From the NCBI RefSeq assembly GCF_023502395.1, contig NZ_JAMFMB010000017.1:40573-104572 (forward strand): a stretch of 64,000 nt of DNA. Direction: 5' to 3'. Below the pieces are notes generated by a model. It was not told the DNA's origin and searched no databases. It saw only the letters and a program-made list of their open reading frames with translations. Source of the stretch: Ruegeria spongiae. GTDB lineage: Bacteria > Pseudomonadota > Alphaproteobacteria > Rhodobacterales > Rhodobacteraceae. Position 1 is the first letter of the stretch. Every line of letters starts with the position of its first letter. Positions 35,990 through 46,409 of the stretch are shown here, one piece after another. Made by a program: the position numbers and the translations under genes.

Positions 35990-37357
35990 ATGCTCATTGG
36001 AAACCTGACTTCGGCCACCCCGGGCAAACCGGTAGGGACTGGCGACAACAGTGCTGATCCGCCTGCCTCGGACGCCGCGAATTTTGCCGATGTGGTCGCC
36101 TCGGGACCGAGCGAGGGGGCCGATGCGGACAATGCGAGCCGGGGTGCCGCTGCAAATCATGACGCGCAGGCTGACGCAGATAGCGCCCCCGAGACGCCGC
36201 CGGACAGTCAGGGCGATGCCTCAACTCCGGCGCAACAGAGCGACCCGTCACAGGGAATTTCCGAGATGCTTGCGCCATTTTCGGTCACCCAGACGGCGAC
36301 GCAAGCAGATGACTTAACCCCCGGGCAGCAGATGCGACTGGATACATTGCCCAGCCACACCAGCGGGCAAGGCGCTGCTGGGTCAGGCCCGAATGTTCCT
36401 GGGAACCAAGCAGCGACGACCAAGGCACCGGACCAGGCTGATGCAATGCCCGGCACTCAACCTCCCGGCAGGACAAATGCACGTTTTTCGAGTGCCAATG
36501 AGATCGGTCAAGCAGGTCCTGCCAGCGGGTCGATGCAAGAAGGGCGAAGCACAATCCTTGCGAATGCGGCAGGTGGACAAATTGCCAGCTTGATGGGTCT
36601 TGCAACTGGTTCAGCAAACTCAACCCGGACTGCTGGTGTACCGAATACATCGCCAGCTCCGGAAGTCGGCAAAACTGGCCAGACCGCATCTGAAGGGCCT
36701 CCGGCCGGAGTGCCGCCTGTCGCGTTGCGCCAAATCCCCGCGCCCCAGGCCACAACGGGCTTGAACTCAATGGCCACAAACCAACCCGATTCTGCCCTCC
36801 CGGCGCTCGTAGAGAGCATGTCAGCGGATGGCGCGCAGCTATCCCGACTGTTCTCACATTCGCGCGACGACCTCTTTCCGATCCAGACCCGTCTGGAGGC
36901 CACCGGTCTCGGCATCGAGGCAGCACGGGATGCGCCAAAACCGGGGCAAGCCGAAATCGCGCGGGCGGTCGCCTCGCAAATCAACGACGTTTTGTTGCGG
37001 CGGGGTGATGGCAGTTTCGAAATTGCCCTGAACCCTGAGGAGTTGGGGCGCGTGCGGGTCGCAATGAAACCCGGCGACGGCATCATGACCTTAATGATTG
37101 CCGCAGAACGACCCGAAACTCTCGATCTGATGCGCCGACACATTGATCAGCTTGCGTCGGAGTTTCGGGAATTGGGTTACAGTGCGGTGCATGTCGATCT
37201 GTCCGGGGCCGATGACGGCGACCGCCAACCCGACCACGGCACCGAGCCTGGCGCAGATATCGCCCAAGACGGCGATATGGACGCACCCGAGCTAGCGGCT
37301 ACCGCACACCCGGCGCTGAGCCGTGGATCTTCAACCGGATTGGATCTGAGACTGTGA
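35990..37357 (+). CDS. fliK: Flagellar hook-length control protein FliK
   Basis: A 455-residue protein. The first 300 residues are disordered and rich in Ala, Pro, Gly, Gln, Ser and Asp, the ruler part. The C-terminal 100 or so residues are the conserved FliK switch domain: GSFEIALNPEELGRVRVAMKPGDGIMTLMIAAERPETLDLMRRH and LASEFRELGYSAVHVDLSG. It measures hook length and switches export to late substrates. ATG 35990 is preferred; the frame is open further upstream but runs across the divergent promoter. The stop overlaps the flgD GTG start (GTGA). Confidence 0.9.
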   Translation: MLIGNLTSATPGKPVGTGDNSADPPASDAANFADVVASGPSEGADADNASRGAAANHDAQADADSAPETPPDSQGDASTPAQQSDPSQGISEMLAPFSVTQTATQADDLTPGQQMRLDTLPSHTSGQGAAGSGPNVPGNQAATTKAPDQADAMPGTQPPGRTNARFSSANEIGQAGPASGSMQEGRSTILANAAGGQIASLMGLATGSANSTRTAGVPNTSPAPEVGKTGQTASEGPPAGVPPVALRQIPAPQATTGLNSMATNQPDSALPALVESMSADGAQLSRLFSHSRDDLFPIQTRLEATGLGIEAARDAPKPGQAEIARAVASQINDVLLRRGDGSFEIALNPEELGRVRVAMKPGDGIMTLMIAAERPETLDLMRRHIDQLASEFRELGYSAVHVDLSGADDGDRQPDHGTEPGADIAQDGDMDAPELAATAHPALSRGSSTGLDLRL

Positions 37358-38037
37358 CCGAAACAATACCGATTTCAACCGCCACGGCTTCCCAGGGCAA
37401 AGCAGCGGCCACCACGGCGAAAGTGCCGTCGGCGCTGACCTCCGACTTCGAGACCTTTCTGAAGATGCTGACGGCGCAGGCCCGAAACCAGGACCCGTTG
37501 GAGCCGCTGAATTCATCGGAATACGCCGCACAGCTGGCGCAGTTTTCGATGGTCGAGCAGCAGGTACGCACCAACGAAACGCTCTCTGAACTATCGGGGC
37601 TGCTGGGGGGGCCGAATATGACCCAGTTGTCAGGGTGGATCGGATCAGAGGTCCGCGCGGTCGCTCCGGCATTTTTTGATGGCACCCCGGTGCGAATCTC
37701 GACAACCCCAAATGAACTGGCCGAGAGCTCCACTCTGGTGGTGCGGAACGGATCGGGAGAGGTTGTCGACCGGCAGGTGCTGTCCCCGGGCGACAGGACC
37801 GCGATCTGGAACGGTCTGGACGCCGGCGGTGCACCCATGGCCACCGGGCATTATTCTTTCTCGGTTGAAAGCTATCGCGGCTCGGAATTGCTGAGTGAAG
37901 ACGCTGTGGCATCTTACAATCGGGTGACGGAGGCGCAGATCGAAGGCGACGATGTGATCTTGATCCTTGAGGGCGGACAGGCGATTTTGGCACAACTGGT
38001 CACCGCCGTTCGGTCCGGCGACCCGCAACCCCAATAG
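37354..38037 (+). CDS. flgD: Flagellar hook capping protein FlgD
   Basis: A 227-residue FlgD. The N-terminal signature is SDFETFLKMLTAQARNQDPLEPLNSSEYAAQLAQFSMVEQQVRTNE; the C-terminal part is the tudor/FnIII-like capping region with VVRNGSGEVVDRQVLSPGDRTAIWNG and GHYSFSVE. It scaffolds hook assembly. GTG start in a four-base overlap with fliK, hence translationally coupled. Last flagellar gene in this run. Confidence 0.93.
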   Translation: MTETIPISTATASQGKAAATTAKVPSALTSDFETFLKMLTAQARNQDPLEPLNSSEYAAQLAQFSMVEQQVRTNETLSELSGLLGGPNMTQLSGWIGSEVRAVAPAFFDGTPVRISTTPNELAESSTLVVRNGSGEVVDRQVLSPGDRTAIWNGLDAGGAPMATGHYSFSVESYRGSELLSEDAVASYNRVTEAQIEGDDVILILEGGQAILAQLVTAVRSGDPQPQ

Positions 38038-38085
38038 GGCCTGCCCAGACCGGGCGCGCCCCTCCTGCCGGAGCTCGCCCCACCC

Positions 38086-38949
38086 ATGGCGCAAGACGAC
38101 CCGCCCGAAGATCTGCAGGCCGATTTGCTCCGCCGCGGGCTGATGGCACCAAGCGGCAGGTTCCAGCCTTTGCTTGGGGGGCGCACGAACCGAGTGTGGA
38201 AACTGGTCGGATCCGGGCCGGACCGGGTGCTCAAACTCTATCAACGCACGATTCCCAATCCGCTGTTCGGCAATGACCCGGCGCTCGAAACGCTCTGTCT
38301 GAATGCGTTGGCCACAACGGGTCTATGTCCCAAATTCCGGGCATCGGGCGAGATTCCGAACGCGGTCTGGGTGCTGTATGAACACGCAGCCGGGCAGACC
38401 TGGGCCAACAACTCAGCCCCGGTCGCCAGATTGCTGGGGCAACTTCATGCGCTCAAGCCCCCGCTTGCACTACCTATTGGATGCAATGGCAGCGCCGATC
38501 TCGAGGTCACCACACGTCACATTCTATCGCTCTGCCACACGGTAGAGCGTGCTCGTTTGCTGGATCTTCGGCCTGCTGGCAACGTACCCCCAACGCAAGC
38601 GACCTGCCTGATCCATGGCGACCCGGTGGCTGGCAACATTCTGGTGAACGGCACCTCGCTGGTTCTGATCGACTGGCAATGCCCGGCCATGGGCGACGCG
38701 GCTGAGGATCTGGCGCTGTTTCTGTCACCCGCCATGATGCAGGTTTATCGCGGCGCGCCCCTCACCCCGGACGAAACCAGCACCTTTCTGGCCGCCTATC
38801 CGGACCAGAAAACCACAGCGCGGTACGAGGCGCTGAGGCCATGGTTCACCTGGCGCATGGCCGCCTATTGCCTTTGGCGCGCAGAGAACGGCTCAGCTGA
38901 ATATGCCTTGGGCCTGCCGTTTGAACGCGCCCTGCTGGAAGCGGGTTGA
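38086..38949 (+). CDS. Phosphotransferase family protein (APH/choline-kinase fold)
   Basis: A 287-residue kinase-like protein. The N-lobe has GGRTNRVWKL (nucleotide loop) and RVLKLYQR (Lys); the catalytic loop is CLIHGDPVAGNILV (HGDxxxxN) and the metal Asp is in LVLIDWQCPAMGDAAEDLALF. This is the aminoglycoside phosphotransferase / choline and ethanolamine kinase / thiamine kinase superfamily. A resistance role is not implied; thiamine or amino-alcohol phosphorylation is more common in such settings. It lies 48 bases after flgD but is probably not flagellar. Confidence 0.85.
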   Translation: MAQDDPPEDLQADLLRRGLMAPSGRFQPLLGGRTNRVWKLVGSGPDRVLKLYQRTIPNPLFGNDPALETLCLNALATTGLCPKFRASGEIPNAVWVLYEHAAGQTWANNSAPVARLLGQLHALKPPLALPIGCNGSADLEVTTRHILSLCHTVERARLLDLRPAGNVPPTQATCLIHGDPVAGNILVNGTSLVLIDWQCPAMGDAAEDLALFLSPAMMQVYRGAPLTPDETSTFLAAYPDQKTTARYEALRPWFTWRMAAYCLWRAENGSAEYALGLPFERALLEAG

Positions 38950-39036
38950 TTCGCACCCCCAAACGCCCGGCAGAAATGCTTTGCCCTCAAACCGAACCAG
39001 CGAAACCATCGCTCTACGTCGCAATTCTGTTGCATA

Positions 39037-39054
39037 AAGCGGGTTTGCCCGCTT
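39037..39054. other. Hairpin in the leader of the ABC operon
   Basis: A 7-bp inverted repeat AAGCGGG/CCCGCTT with a TTTG loop, about 50 bases upstream of the TTG start of the ATPase gene. No T run follows, so it is a leader structure or weak terminator of the preceding kinase gene. Confidence 0.35.
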
Positions 39055-39104
39055 AACCTTGCGGGAAAGGCGGCACAGACCGCAAAAAAACCGGGGAGTT
39101 TGCT

Positions 39105-40205
39105 TTGGCTGCATCAACCAGCGACGACGCGTTCGTTGAATTCGAACGCGTTCAGAAAAGCTACGATGGCGAAATGCTTGTCGTCAAAGACCTGAACCTC
39201 ACCATGCCGAAAGGCGAATTCCTGACGATGCTCGGGCCATCGGGGTCCGGCAAGACCACCTGCCTGATGATGCTGGCCGGATTCGAGACTGCCACCCACG
39301 GCGATATCCGGTTGGGCGGGATTTCGATCAACAACATTCCGCCGCATAAACGCGGCATCGGGATGGTGTTTCAGAACTATGCCCTGTTTCCGCATATGAC
39401 CATCGCCGAAAACCTCAGCTTTCCGCTGGAAGTGCGCAAACTGGGCAAGTCCGAACGCGAGGAAAAGGTGAAACGCGCGCTGGACATGGTCGAAATGGGT
39501 GCCTTTGGCGGCCGCAGACCCGCCCAACTTTCGGGCGGTCAGCAGCAGCGTGTCGCCCTGGCCCGCGCGCTGGTGTTCGAGCCGGAGCTGGTTCTGATGG
39601 ACGAACCGCTGGGCGCGCTGGACAAGCAGTTGCGCGAAAAGATGCAGTTCGAGATCACGCATCTGGCGCATAATCTGGGCATCACGGTGGTTTATGTGAC
39701 CCATGACCAGACCGAAGCGCTGACCATGTCGGACCGCGTCGCCGTGTTCAACGATGGCGTGATTCAGCAGTTGGCCCCACCCGACCAATTGTACGAATCG
39801 CCCGAGAACAGCTTCGTCGCGCAGTTTATTGGCGAGAACAACACGCTTGAGGGTCAGGTCAAGGAAATCACCAACGGCATCGCGGTTGTCCAGCTGGACG
39901 ATGGCGAGTTGATCGATTGCAAACCGGTCAATGTCGACAAACCCGGCGAACGGACGCGGGTGTCGATCCGCCCTGAACGGGTCGAATACAACAAGGACCG
40001 CCTCAGCGAAGGCGCTCACACCCTGAAAGCCGAAGTGCTTGAATTCATCTATATGGGCGACATCTTCCGCACCCGACTGCGGGTCGCTGGCAATGATGAG
40101 TTCATCATCAAGACCCGCAATGCGCCCGACCAGGTGCGCTTGCAGCCCGGACAGCAGATCGAAATCGGCTGGCTGCCCGAAGATTGTCGCGCGCTGGACG
40201 CGTGA
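39105..40205 (+). CDS. ABC transporter ATP-binding protein, spermidine/putrescine (PotA) type
   Basis: A 366-residue ATPase. Walker A GPSGSGKTT, Q-loop FQNYALFPHM, signature LSGGQQQRVALARAL, Walker B LVLMDEPLGALD and the H-loop VTHDQTEAL are all intact. The C-terminal 120 residues are a TOBE domain (ISIRPERVEY-type block). Start TTG 39105 follows GGGGAG by six bases. It is the first gene of an operon ATPase - binding protein - DUF1330 - two permeases, and energises uptake of a polyamine or related cation. Confidence 0.9.
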   Translation: MAASTSDDAFVEFERVQKSYDGEMLVVKDLNLTMPKGEFLTMLGPSGSGKTTCLMMLAGFETATHGDIRLGGISINNIPPHKRGIGMVFQNYALFPHMTIAENLSFPLEVRKLGKSEREEKVKRALDMVEMGAFGGRRPAQLSGGQQQRVALARALVFEPELVLMDEPLGALDKQLREKMQFEITHLAHNLGITVVYVTHDQTEALTMSDRVAVFNDGVIQQLAPPDQLYESPENSFVAQFIGENNTLEGQVKEITNGIAVVQLDDGELIDCKPVNVDKPGERTRVSIRPERVEYNKDRLSEGAHTLKAEVLEFIYMGDIFRTRLRVAGNDEFIIKTRNAPDQVRLQPGQQIEIGWLPEDCRALDA

Positions 40206-40216
40206 CGCCCCTTTTG

Positions 40217-40240
40217 TCGCTTCCGGCCTTCCGGAAGCGA
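40217..40240 (+). other. Intercistronic hairpin before the binding-protein gene
   Basis: A perfect 10-bp stem TCGCTTCCGG/CCGGAAGCGA with a CCTT loop lies between the ATPase and the substrate-binding protein genes. No T run follows, so it more likely blocks mRNA decay or marks a processing site than terminates. Confidence 0.6.
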
Positions 40241-40321
40241 TGAGTATGGGAGCCGGAATTCGAGAACCCCGTGCGGCCGGTTCCCCCAGAGCAAAAAACG
40301 GGAAAAAACTGGGAGACACTA

Positions 40322-41425
<1,104 letters not shown>

Positions 41426-41442
41426 TCTAACAAAACACCGAG

Positions 41443-41465
41443 GCGGGCCTGAAAAGGCCCGCTTT
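41443..41465 (+). terminator. Attenuator-type hairpin after the binding-protein gene
   Basis: An 8-bp stem GCGGGCCT/AGGCCCGC with a GAAA tetraloop followed by TTT only. It should end a fraction of transcripts after the binding-protein gene, raising its share relative to the permeases. Confidence 0.7.
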
Positions 41466-41484
41466 GCCACTCAGGGGAAAGACC

Positions 41485-41775
41485 ATGCCAAAGGGCTACA
41501 TCATCGCCCATATTACGGTCACGAACCCGGACGCTTATCAGGACTACGTGCGTCTGGATACCCCGATCCTGCTGCGGCATGGAGGGCGGTTCGTGGTACG
41601 TGGCGGGCAGAGTGAAACGCCCGAAGGCAACAGTCTGGATCGCCATGTTGTGGTCGAGTTCCCCTCTTACGAGGCGGCGAAGACGGCCTATAGCGACCCC
41701 GAATATCAGAAAGTGGCAGAGATCCGGCGCGCCAATGCAGAGAGTGTAATCATTTTGGTCGAAGGTGCAGAATGA
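41485..41775 (+). CDS. DUF1330 domain protein inside the ABC operon
   Basis: A 96-residue ferredoxin-like alpha/beta protein: PKGYIIAHITVTNPDAYQDYVRLDTPILLRHGGRF, VEFPSYEAAKTAYSDPEYQKV and RRANAESVIILVEG match DUF1330, a family of small dimeric enzyme-like proteins of unknown reaction. ATG 41485 has AGGGGAAA upstream. Its stop overlaps the permease ATG (ATGA), so it is coupled to the transporter; a role in handling the imported compound is inferred from position. Confidence 0.88.
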   Translation: MPKGYIIAHITVTNPDAYQDYVRLDTPILLRHGGRFVVRGGQSETPEGNSLDRHVVVEFPSYEAAKTAYSDPEYQKVAEIRRANAESVIILVEGAE

Positions 41776-43043
41776 GTGATACCACCCAATCAAGTCCCGT
41801 ACTTGCCGCCGATGGCAGGCCGCTCAAGCACAGCCTGAACCGGGCGCTCAGGCGGCAGAAAATGCGGGCGCTGGCCCTGATCCTGCCTTTGCTGGCCTTT
41901 GTCCTGCTGACCTTCATTGTTCCGATCGGACAGATGCTGTTCCGCTCGGTCCAGAACGATATCGTGCAAAACACGCTACCGCAGACGGTTATTGCCGTCC
42001 AAAGCTGGGATGCGAACAGCGGCGAAGCCCCTGACGAGGCCGCCTTTGCCGCCCTTGCCGCCGATTTCAAGACCGCCGTTGAAAACAAGACCCATACCCG
42101 TGTGGGCAGCCGATTGAACTATGAGACCCCCGGCATCTCGTCGCTGTTCAGAAAAGCCGGGCGAAAGGCCAAGCGATGGGACCTCGAAACCGACGGCCCC
42201 TTCAAGGAACAGTTCCTTGATATCGATGAGGATTGGGGCGATCCCGCGATATGGCGCACGATCCAGAAGTTTTCGCCCCCGGTCACCAGCGGGTATTTCC
42301 TGAATGCTGCCGACATGCAGTTGGGCGATGATGGGGTCGAATTCAGGCCCGAGAACCAGCAAATCTATATCACGCTGTTCAAGCGTACGCTGTTCATGTC
42401 GATGATCATCATGGGGTCGTGCATTCTGCTGGGCTATCCGGTGGCCTGGCTGCTGGCAAACCTGCCCTCTGCCAAGGCGAATGTGCTGCTGATCCTGGTG
42501 CTGTTGCCGTTCTGGACCTCGCTGCTGGTGCGCACATCGGCCTGGAAGGTAATGCTGCAGCAACAGGGCGTGATCAACGACACGCTGGTCTGGCTGGGAC
42601 TGGTGGGTGACGATGCGCGGCTGGTGATGATCAACAACCAGTTCGGCACCATCGTGGCGATGACCCATATCCTGCTGCCGTTCATGATCCTGCCGATGTA
42701 TTCGGTGATGCAGACCATCCCGCCAACCTACCTGCGCGCAGCCAAATCGCTGGGGGCCACCAACTGGACCGCCTTCTGGCGGGTCTATTTCCCGCAATCC
42801 GTGCCGGGTATCGGCGCGGGCTCGATCTTGGTCTTCATTCTGGCCATTGGCTACTACATCACGCCGGAACTGGTCGGTGGCACCAAGGGTGTCTTCATCT
42901 CGAACCGGATCGCCTTCCACATCTCGTCATCGCTGAACTGGGGGCTGGCCGCCGCGCTGGGCACGATCCTGCTGGCTGCGGTCCTGATCCTGTATTGGGC
43001 CTATGACAAGATCGTCGGCATCGACAACGTAAAGCTGGGATAA
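41772..43043 (+). CDS. ABC transporter permease, PotB type, with large periplasmic insert
   Basis: A 423-residue inner-membrane permease. TM1 is about 32-56 (ALALILPLLAFVLLTFIVPIG), then about 140 residues of soluble sequence (AAFAALAADFKTAVENK..., YETPGISSLFRKAGRK) before the five remaining helices from about 203 (TLFMSMIIMGSCILLGYPVAW). The EAA loop that contacts the ATPase is YLRAAKSLGATNWTAFWRVYFPQ. Usual PotB is about 285 residues, so the insert is the main difference. Starts at an ATGA overlap with the DUF1330 gene. Confidence 0.9.
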   Translation: MSDTTQSSPVLAADGRPLKHSLNRALRRQKMRALALILPLLAFVLLTFIVPIGQMLFRSVQNDIVQNTLPQTVIAVQSWDANSGEAPDEAAFAALAADFKTAVENKTHTRVGSRLNYETPGISSLFRKAGRKAKRWDLETDGPFKEQFLDIDEDWGDPAIWRTIQKFSPPVTSGYFLNAADMQLGDDGVEFRPENQQIYITLFKRTLFMSMIIMGSCILLGYPVAWLLANLPSAKANVLLILVLLPFWTSLLVRTSAWKVMLQQQGVINDTLVWLGLVGDDARLVMINNQFGTIVAMTHILLPFMILPMYSVMQTIPPTYLRAAKSLGATNWTAFWRVYFPQSVPGIGAGSILVFILAIGYYITPELVGGTKGVFISNRIAFHISSSLNWGLAAALGTILLAAVLILYWAYDKIVGIDNVKLG

Positions 43044-43048
43044 TCGGA

Positions 43049-44257
43049 ATGGCTCTTACCCCCGTCACACCAAGCTCGACCTCGTTCACCGCCAGCACAA
43101 CCGCTGCAGCCGGAGCTGTCGCAGGTCTGTTCATTGGCACATCCCAGGGCAATGCGTTCCTTGGCGTCATCATCGGAGCTCTGCTGCTGGCGGTGATCGC
43201 CTTTGTGGCGCTCCAAATGCGAGACCGGGAAAAAGCAATTCGCTGGATCATCCTCGCAGGGTTCGCGCTGGCCGGGTTCCTCATGGGCGGGCTTTCCGCC
43301 GGGATCATGGGGGCACTGTTCGGCTGGTTTTTTGGCTGGTTCATCTTCTGGATTGGTGAAACCCGCTACCGTGCGACGCTGGTGCCCTACCTGACACCGG
43401 GGCAGGTGCTGTGGCACTATGGATTCCGGGTGATCTGCGGCGCGATCTTCGTCTTTCTGATCACCCCCATTCTTGTGGTGCTGCCGCTGTCCTTCAACGC
43501 GCAGGATTTCTTTACCTTCACGCCCGAGATGCTGCGGCTTGACCCCGAAGGCTATTCTCTGAAGCATTACCGCGACTTCTTCACCAGCCAAGACTGGCAG
43601 CTTTCGTTCCGCAACTCGGTGATCATTGCACCAATTGCGACGGTGATTTCAGTGACGCTGGGCACGCTTGCCGCCATCGGCCTCAGCCAGAGCCACGTTC
43701 CCGGCCGTCGTGCCATCATGGCGATCCTGATTTCACCGATGATCGTTCCGCTGATCATCTCGGCCACCGGAATGTTCTTTTTCTATTCACAGATGGGTCA
43801 GGTCCTTGAGAATAACCTGGGCCTTTCCAAGACTTTTGTTGGATATGTGAAAGTCGTTCTGGCTCATGCGGTGCTGGGCATTCCCTTCGTGATCATCACC
43901 GTCACCGCCACGCTCGTGGGTTTCGACCGTTCGCTGACCCGCGCGGCGGCCAATATGGGCGCGGGGCCGGTGACGACCTTCTTCCGGGTGCAGATGCCAC
44001 TGATCCTGCCGGGCGTGATCTCGGGCGGGCTGTTTGCCTTCATCACCTCGTTTGACGAAGTGGTCGTGGTGCTGTTTGTCGGCTCGGCCCGGCAAAAGAC
44101 CCTGCCCTGGCAGATGTTCACCGGGCTGCGCGAGCAGATCTCGCCAACCATTCTGGCGGTGGCCACGATCCTTGTGGTGATCTCGATCGCACTACTGACC
44201 ACGGTCGAACTGCTGCGCCGCCGTTCAGAACGGCTGCGTGGGATAAGCCCGACCTGA
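43049..44257 (+). CDS. ABC transporter permease, PotC type, with extra N-terminal membrane domain
   Basis: A 402-residue permease. Residues 1 to about 110 add three extra Gly/Ala-rich membrane segments (AAGAVAGLFIGTSQ, GVIIGALLLAVIAFVAL, ILAGFALAGFLMGGLSAGIMGALFGWFFGW) not present in E. coli PotC (264 residues). The PotC-like core follows from about 128 (YGFRVICGAIFVFLITPILVVLPLSFNAQ), with the EAA loop LTRAAANMGAGPVTTFFRVQMPLILPG. Five bases separate it from the first permease. A strong terminator follows. Confidence 0.9.
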   Translation: MALTPVTPSSTSFTASTTAAAGAVAGLFIGTSQGNAFLGVIIGALLLAVIAFVALQMRDREKAIRWIILAGFALAGFLMGGLSAGIMGALFGWFFGWFIFWIGETRYRATLVPYLTPGQVLWHYGFRVICGAIFVFLITPILVVLPLSFNAQDFFTFTPEMLRLDPEGYSLKHYRDFFTSQDWQLSFRNSVIIAPIATVISVTLGTLAAIGLSQSHVPGRRAIMAILISPMIVPLIISATGMFFFYSQMGQVLENNLGLSKTFVGYVKVVLAHAVLGIPFVIITVTATLVGFDRSLTRAAANMGAGPVTTFFRVQMPLILPGVISGGLFAFITSFDEVVVVLFVGSARQKTLPWQMFTGLREQISPTILAVATILVVISIALLTTVELLRRRSERLRGISPT

Positions 44258-44274
44258 ATTGAGGACAGTTTGAA

Positions 44275-44314
44275 GGGGGCGCTACCTGTGATGGCAGGTC
44301 AGCGCCCTTTTTTT
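44275..44314 (+). terminator. Rho-independent terminator of the ABC operon
   Basis: A two-part stem GGGCGCT-ACCTG / CAGGT-C-AGCGCCC with a short loop, followed by seven T and a G. It directly follows the last permease and precedes the convergent transglycosylase gene. Confidence 0.9.
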
Positions 44315-44316
44315 GT

Positions 44317-45627
44317 TTAGCGCAGGCGTTCCAATAGCCGGAGCGAGGCATAGCCGTCCGGCACAAGACCGTTTGCCGTCTGGTAGGATCGGACCGCATT
44401 GATGGTCAGCGGCCCAACCCGCCCGTCGATCTTTTGCGTGTCGAACCCGGCACCGGTAAGGCGGCGCTGCAATTCCTTGCGCTCCGAGAAAGTCAGCGCG
44501 CGGTCGCCGCGCGGCCAGTCCGCCGCAATCACCGGGCCACCTGCGATACGATCGGCCAGATACCCGACCCCGATCACATAGGCATCGGCGGTGTTGTATT
44601 TCTCCAGCACTTCGAAATTGTCAAAGATCATGAAGGCCGCGCCGTCTGCCCCCGCAGGCAGCAGGATCGACGCGGACCCGTGATCCGGCACCAGCTTGCC
44701 AGAGGTATCCAGCACACCCGCAGCCGCCCAGTCAGAGGGCGAACGCGTCAGCTCACGACGCGCCAGAGCATAATCGAACCCGTCGGGCAAATGCACTTCG
44801 ACTCCCCAGGGCTGACCCGTGGTCCAACCGAACCCGGCCAGATAAGCGGCGGTTGAGGCCAGCGCGTCGCGCGGGTCATCGGACCAGATGTCGCGCTTGC
44901 CGTCGCCGGTGAAATCCACCGCGTAAAGATGGTAGGAACTGGGCATGAACTGCGTGTGCCCCATCGCCCCGGCCCAGCTGCCTTTCATGCCGCGGGCCGA
45001 GACGTCGCCCGCTTCGAGGATCTGCAGCGCCGCCAGAAGCTCGGCCTCGAAAAACTCGGCGCGCCGCGTGTCATGGGCCAGCGTGGCCAGCGACCGGATC
45101 GTGTTGTTGCCACCGCGAAACGCACCGAACGAGCTTTCCAGACCCCAGATCGCCGTTACAACCTCTTTTTCAACGCCATAGCGCGCCTCGATCTGGGTGA
45201 GCGCCGCGTCGTGTTTCGCGAGCGCCGCCCGCCCGTTCCTGACCCGCAGGTCCGAGACCGCGCTATCCAGATATTCCCAGATCGTCTTGCTGAACTCCGA
45301 CTGATTGCGATCCAGCCGCACCACCTCGGGATCGATGGTCGCTTTGGCAAAGGCCTGATCCAGTGTGGCAGCGCTGATCCCCTGCTCCTGCGCCCTGCCC
45401 CGAAAGGCAGACAGCCATTGCGCGAAGGGCTCGTTCGACGCAACCACCTGCGTAACCTCCTGCCCGACCGCTGGCACCGGGCGGGCCACGGGCCGCAGCG
45501 ACGTGGTGACCAAAGCCAATTGAAAAGATCCCTGTTCATTTGGATCAGGCAGTGATTCCGCCACCACGCCCGTAGACCCCAATGCCGCCATAAAGCTTCC
45601 GACGGCGCCCGACTTCCAGTTTATCAT
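44317..45627 (-). CDS. Lytic murein transglycosylase (MltB-type) with peptidoglycan-binding domain
   Basis: A 436-residue exported enzyme. Signal peptide about 1-23 (MINWKSGAVGSFMAALGSTGVVAE). The SLT_2/MltB catalytic domain (about 75-360) has the catalytic Glu in AIWGLESSFGAFRG, the HTQFMPSSY block and DGKRDIWSDDPRDALASTAAYL. The C-terminal PG_binding_1 domain (about 378-434) reads LQRRLTGAGFDTQKIDGRVGPLTINAVRSYQ. It cuts glycan strands to 1,6-anhydro ends in the periplasm. ATG 45627 has GGGA upstream. Confidence 0.92.
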   Translation of the reverse strand: MINWKSGAVGSFMAALGSTGVVAESLPDPNEQGSFQLALVTTSLRPVARPVPAVGQEVTQVVASNEPFAQWLSAFRGRAQEQGISAATLDQAFAKATIDPEVVRLDRNQSEFSKTIWEYLDSAVSDLRVRNGRAALAKHDAALTQIEARYGVEKEVVTAIWGLESSFGAFRGGNNTIRSLATLAHDTRRAEFFEAELLAALQILEAGDVSARGMKGSWAGAMGHTQFMPSSYHLYAVDFTGDGKRDIWSDDPRDALASTAAYLAGFGWTTGQPWGVEVHLPDGFDYALARRELTRSPSDWAAAGVLDTSGKLVPDHGSASILLPAGADGAAFMIFDNFEVLEKYNTADAYVIGVGYLADRIAGGPVIAADWPRGDRALTFSERKELQRRLTGAGFDTQKIDGRVGPLTINAVRSYQTANGLVPDGYASLRLLERLR

Positions 45628-45689
45628 CTGAATTATCCCGACTGCCTGCTCACCCTGAGTGTACCGCGAAACCGGCCCCGGACAAAGCG

Positions 45690-46409
45690 TCAGTCTGCAC
45701 TCTTGCAATCTTCCGCTGTTTTGAACGGCTGAGCACGCAGATGTGCCAGCGCATCGCGCAACAACGGAATGCGGCGGGGGCGAAAAGATTGACCGGTCAG
45801 GGCCAGATCGCGCATGCGGTCCAGCCGGAAAACCCGAAAGTCGCGGCGCAGGTGGCACCACGCGATCAACACGCTGGATCGGTCCATATAAACAATCGAC
45901 AGCGGATCAACGCTGCGCTCGGTCTCGCTGCCATGCACATCCGTGTAGCCGAAGCCCACCGATTGCTCGTCCCAAGTGGCTTGCCGCAACGCGCTCACGT
46001 CGATGCTGGGCGGCACGGGTTGGACGAACCGCGTCGCTGTCAGCACCGCATGGCTCAGCCGGTGCGATTGCCGCGCAGGTAGGCGGCCCTGCAGCTTTTT
46101 CAGCGCCTGCGACGCGGCCGAGGACAGGGCCGGATCACCGATCTGTTCGACCTCGCGCAGCCCCAGAACCAGCGCCTCAAGCTCCTCATCCTTAAAGCCC
46201 AGCGGCGGCAAGGTCGCGTCTTCGATCAGGGTAAAGCCGAACCCCGCCTCGCCATCAATTACCGCCCCCAACCCGCGCAACGCGTCGATATCGCGATGCA
46301 CGGTCCGTGGCGATACGCCAAGATCCTGCGCCAGTTGCACCGAGGTCCGCGGAGACTGGCCCGAGCGCAGCGCCTGCATCAGTTGAAAAAGCCGGGCAGT
46401 TCGGGACAT
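45690..46409 (-). CDS. YafY/WYL-domain transcriptional regulator
   Basis: A 239-residue regulator. The N-terminal HTH_11 (RLFQLMQALRSGQSPRTSVQLAQDLGVSPRTVHRDIDALRGLG) binds DNA. The C-terminal WYL domain (about 130-210; VLIAWCHLRRDFRVFRLDRM in place of the strict W-Y-L) senses a ligand. It is divergent from the GST-like gene at 46522, a natural regulatory pairing. ATG 46409 chosen over a TTG at 46421. Confidence 0.88.
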   Translation of the reverse strand: MSRTARLFQLMQALRSGQSPRTSVQLAQDLGVSPRTVHRDIDALRGLGAVIDGEAGFGFTLIEDATLPPLGFKDEELEALVLGLREVEQIGDPALSSAASQALKKLQGRLPARQSHRLSHAVLTATRFVQPVPPSIDVSALRQATWDEQSVGFGYTDVHGSETERSVDPLSIVYMDRSSVLIAWCHLRRDFRVFRLDRMRDLALTGQSFRPRRIPLLRDALAHLRAQPFKTAEDCKSAD

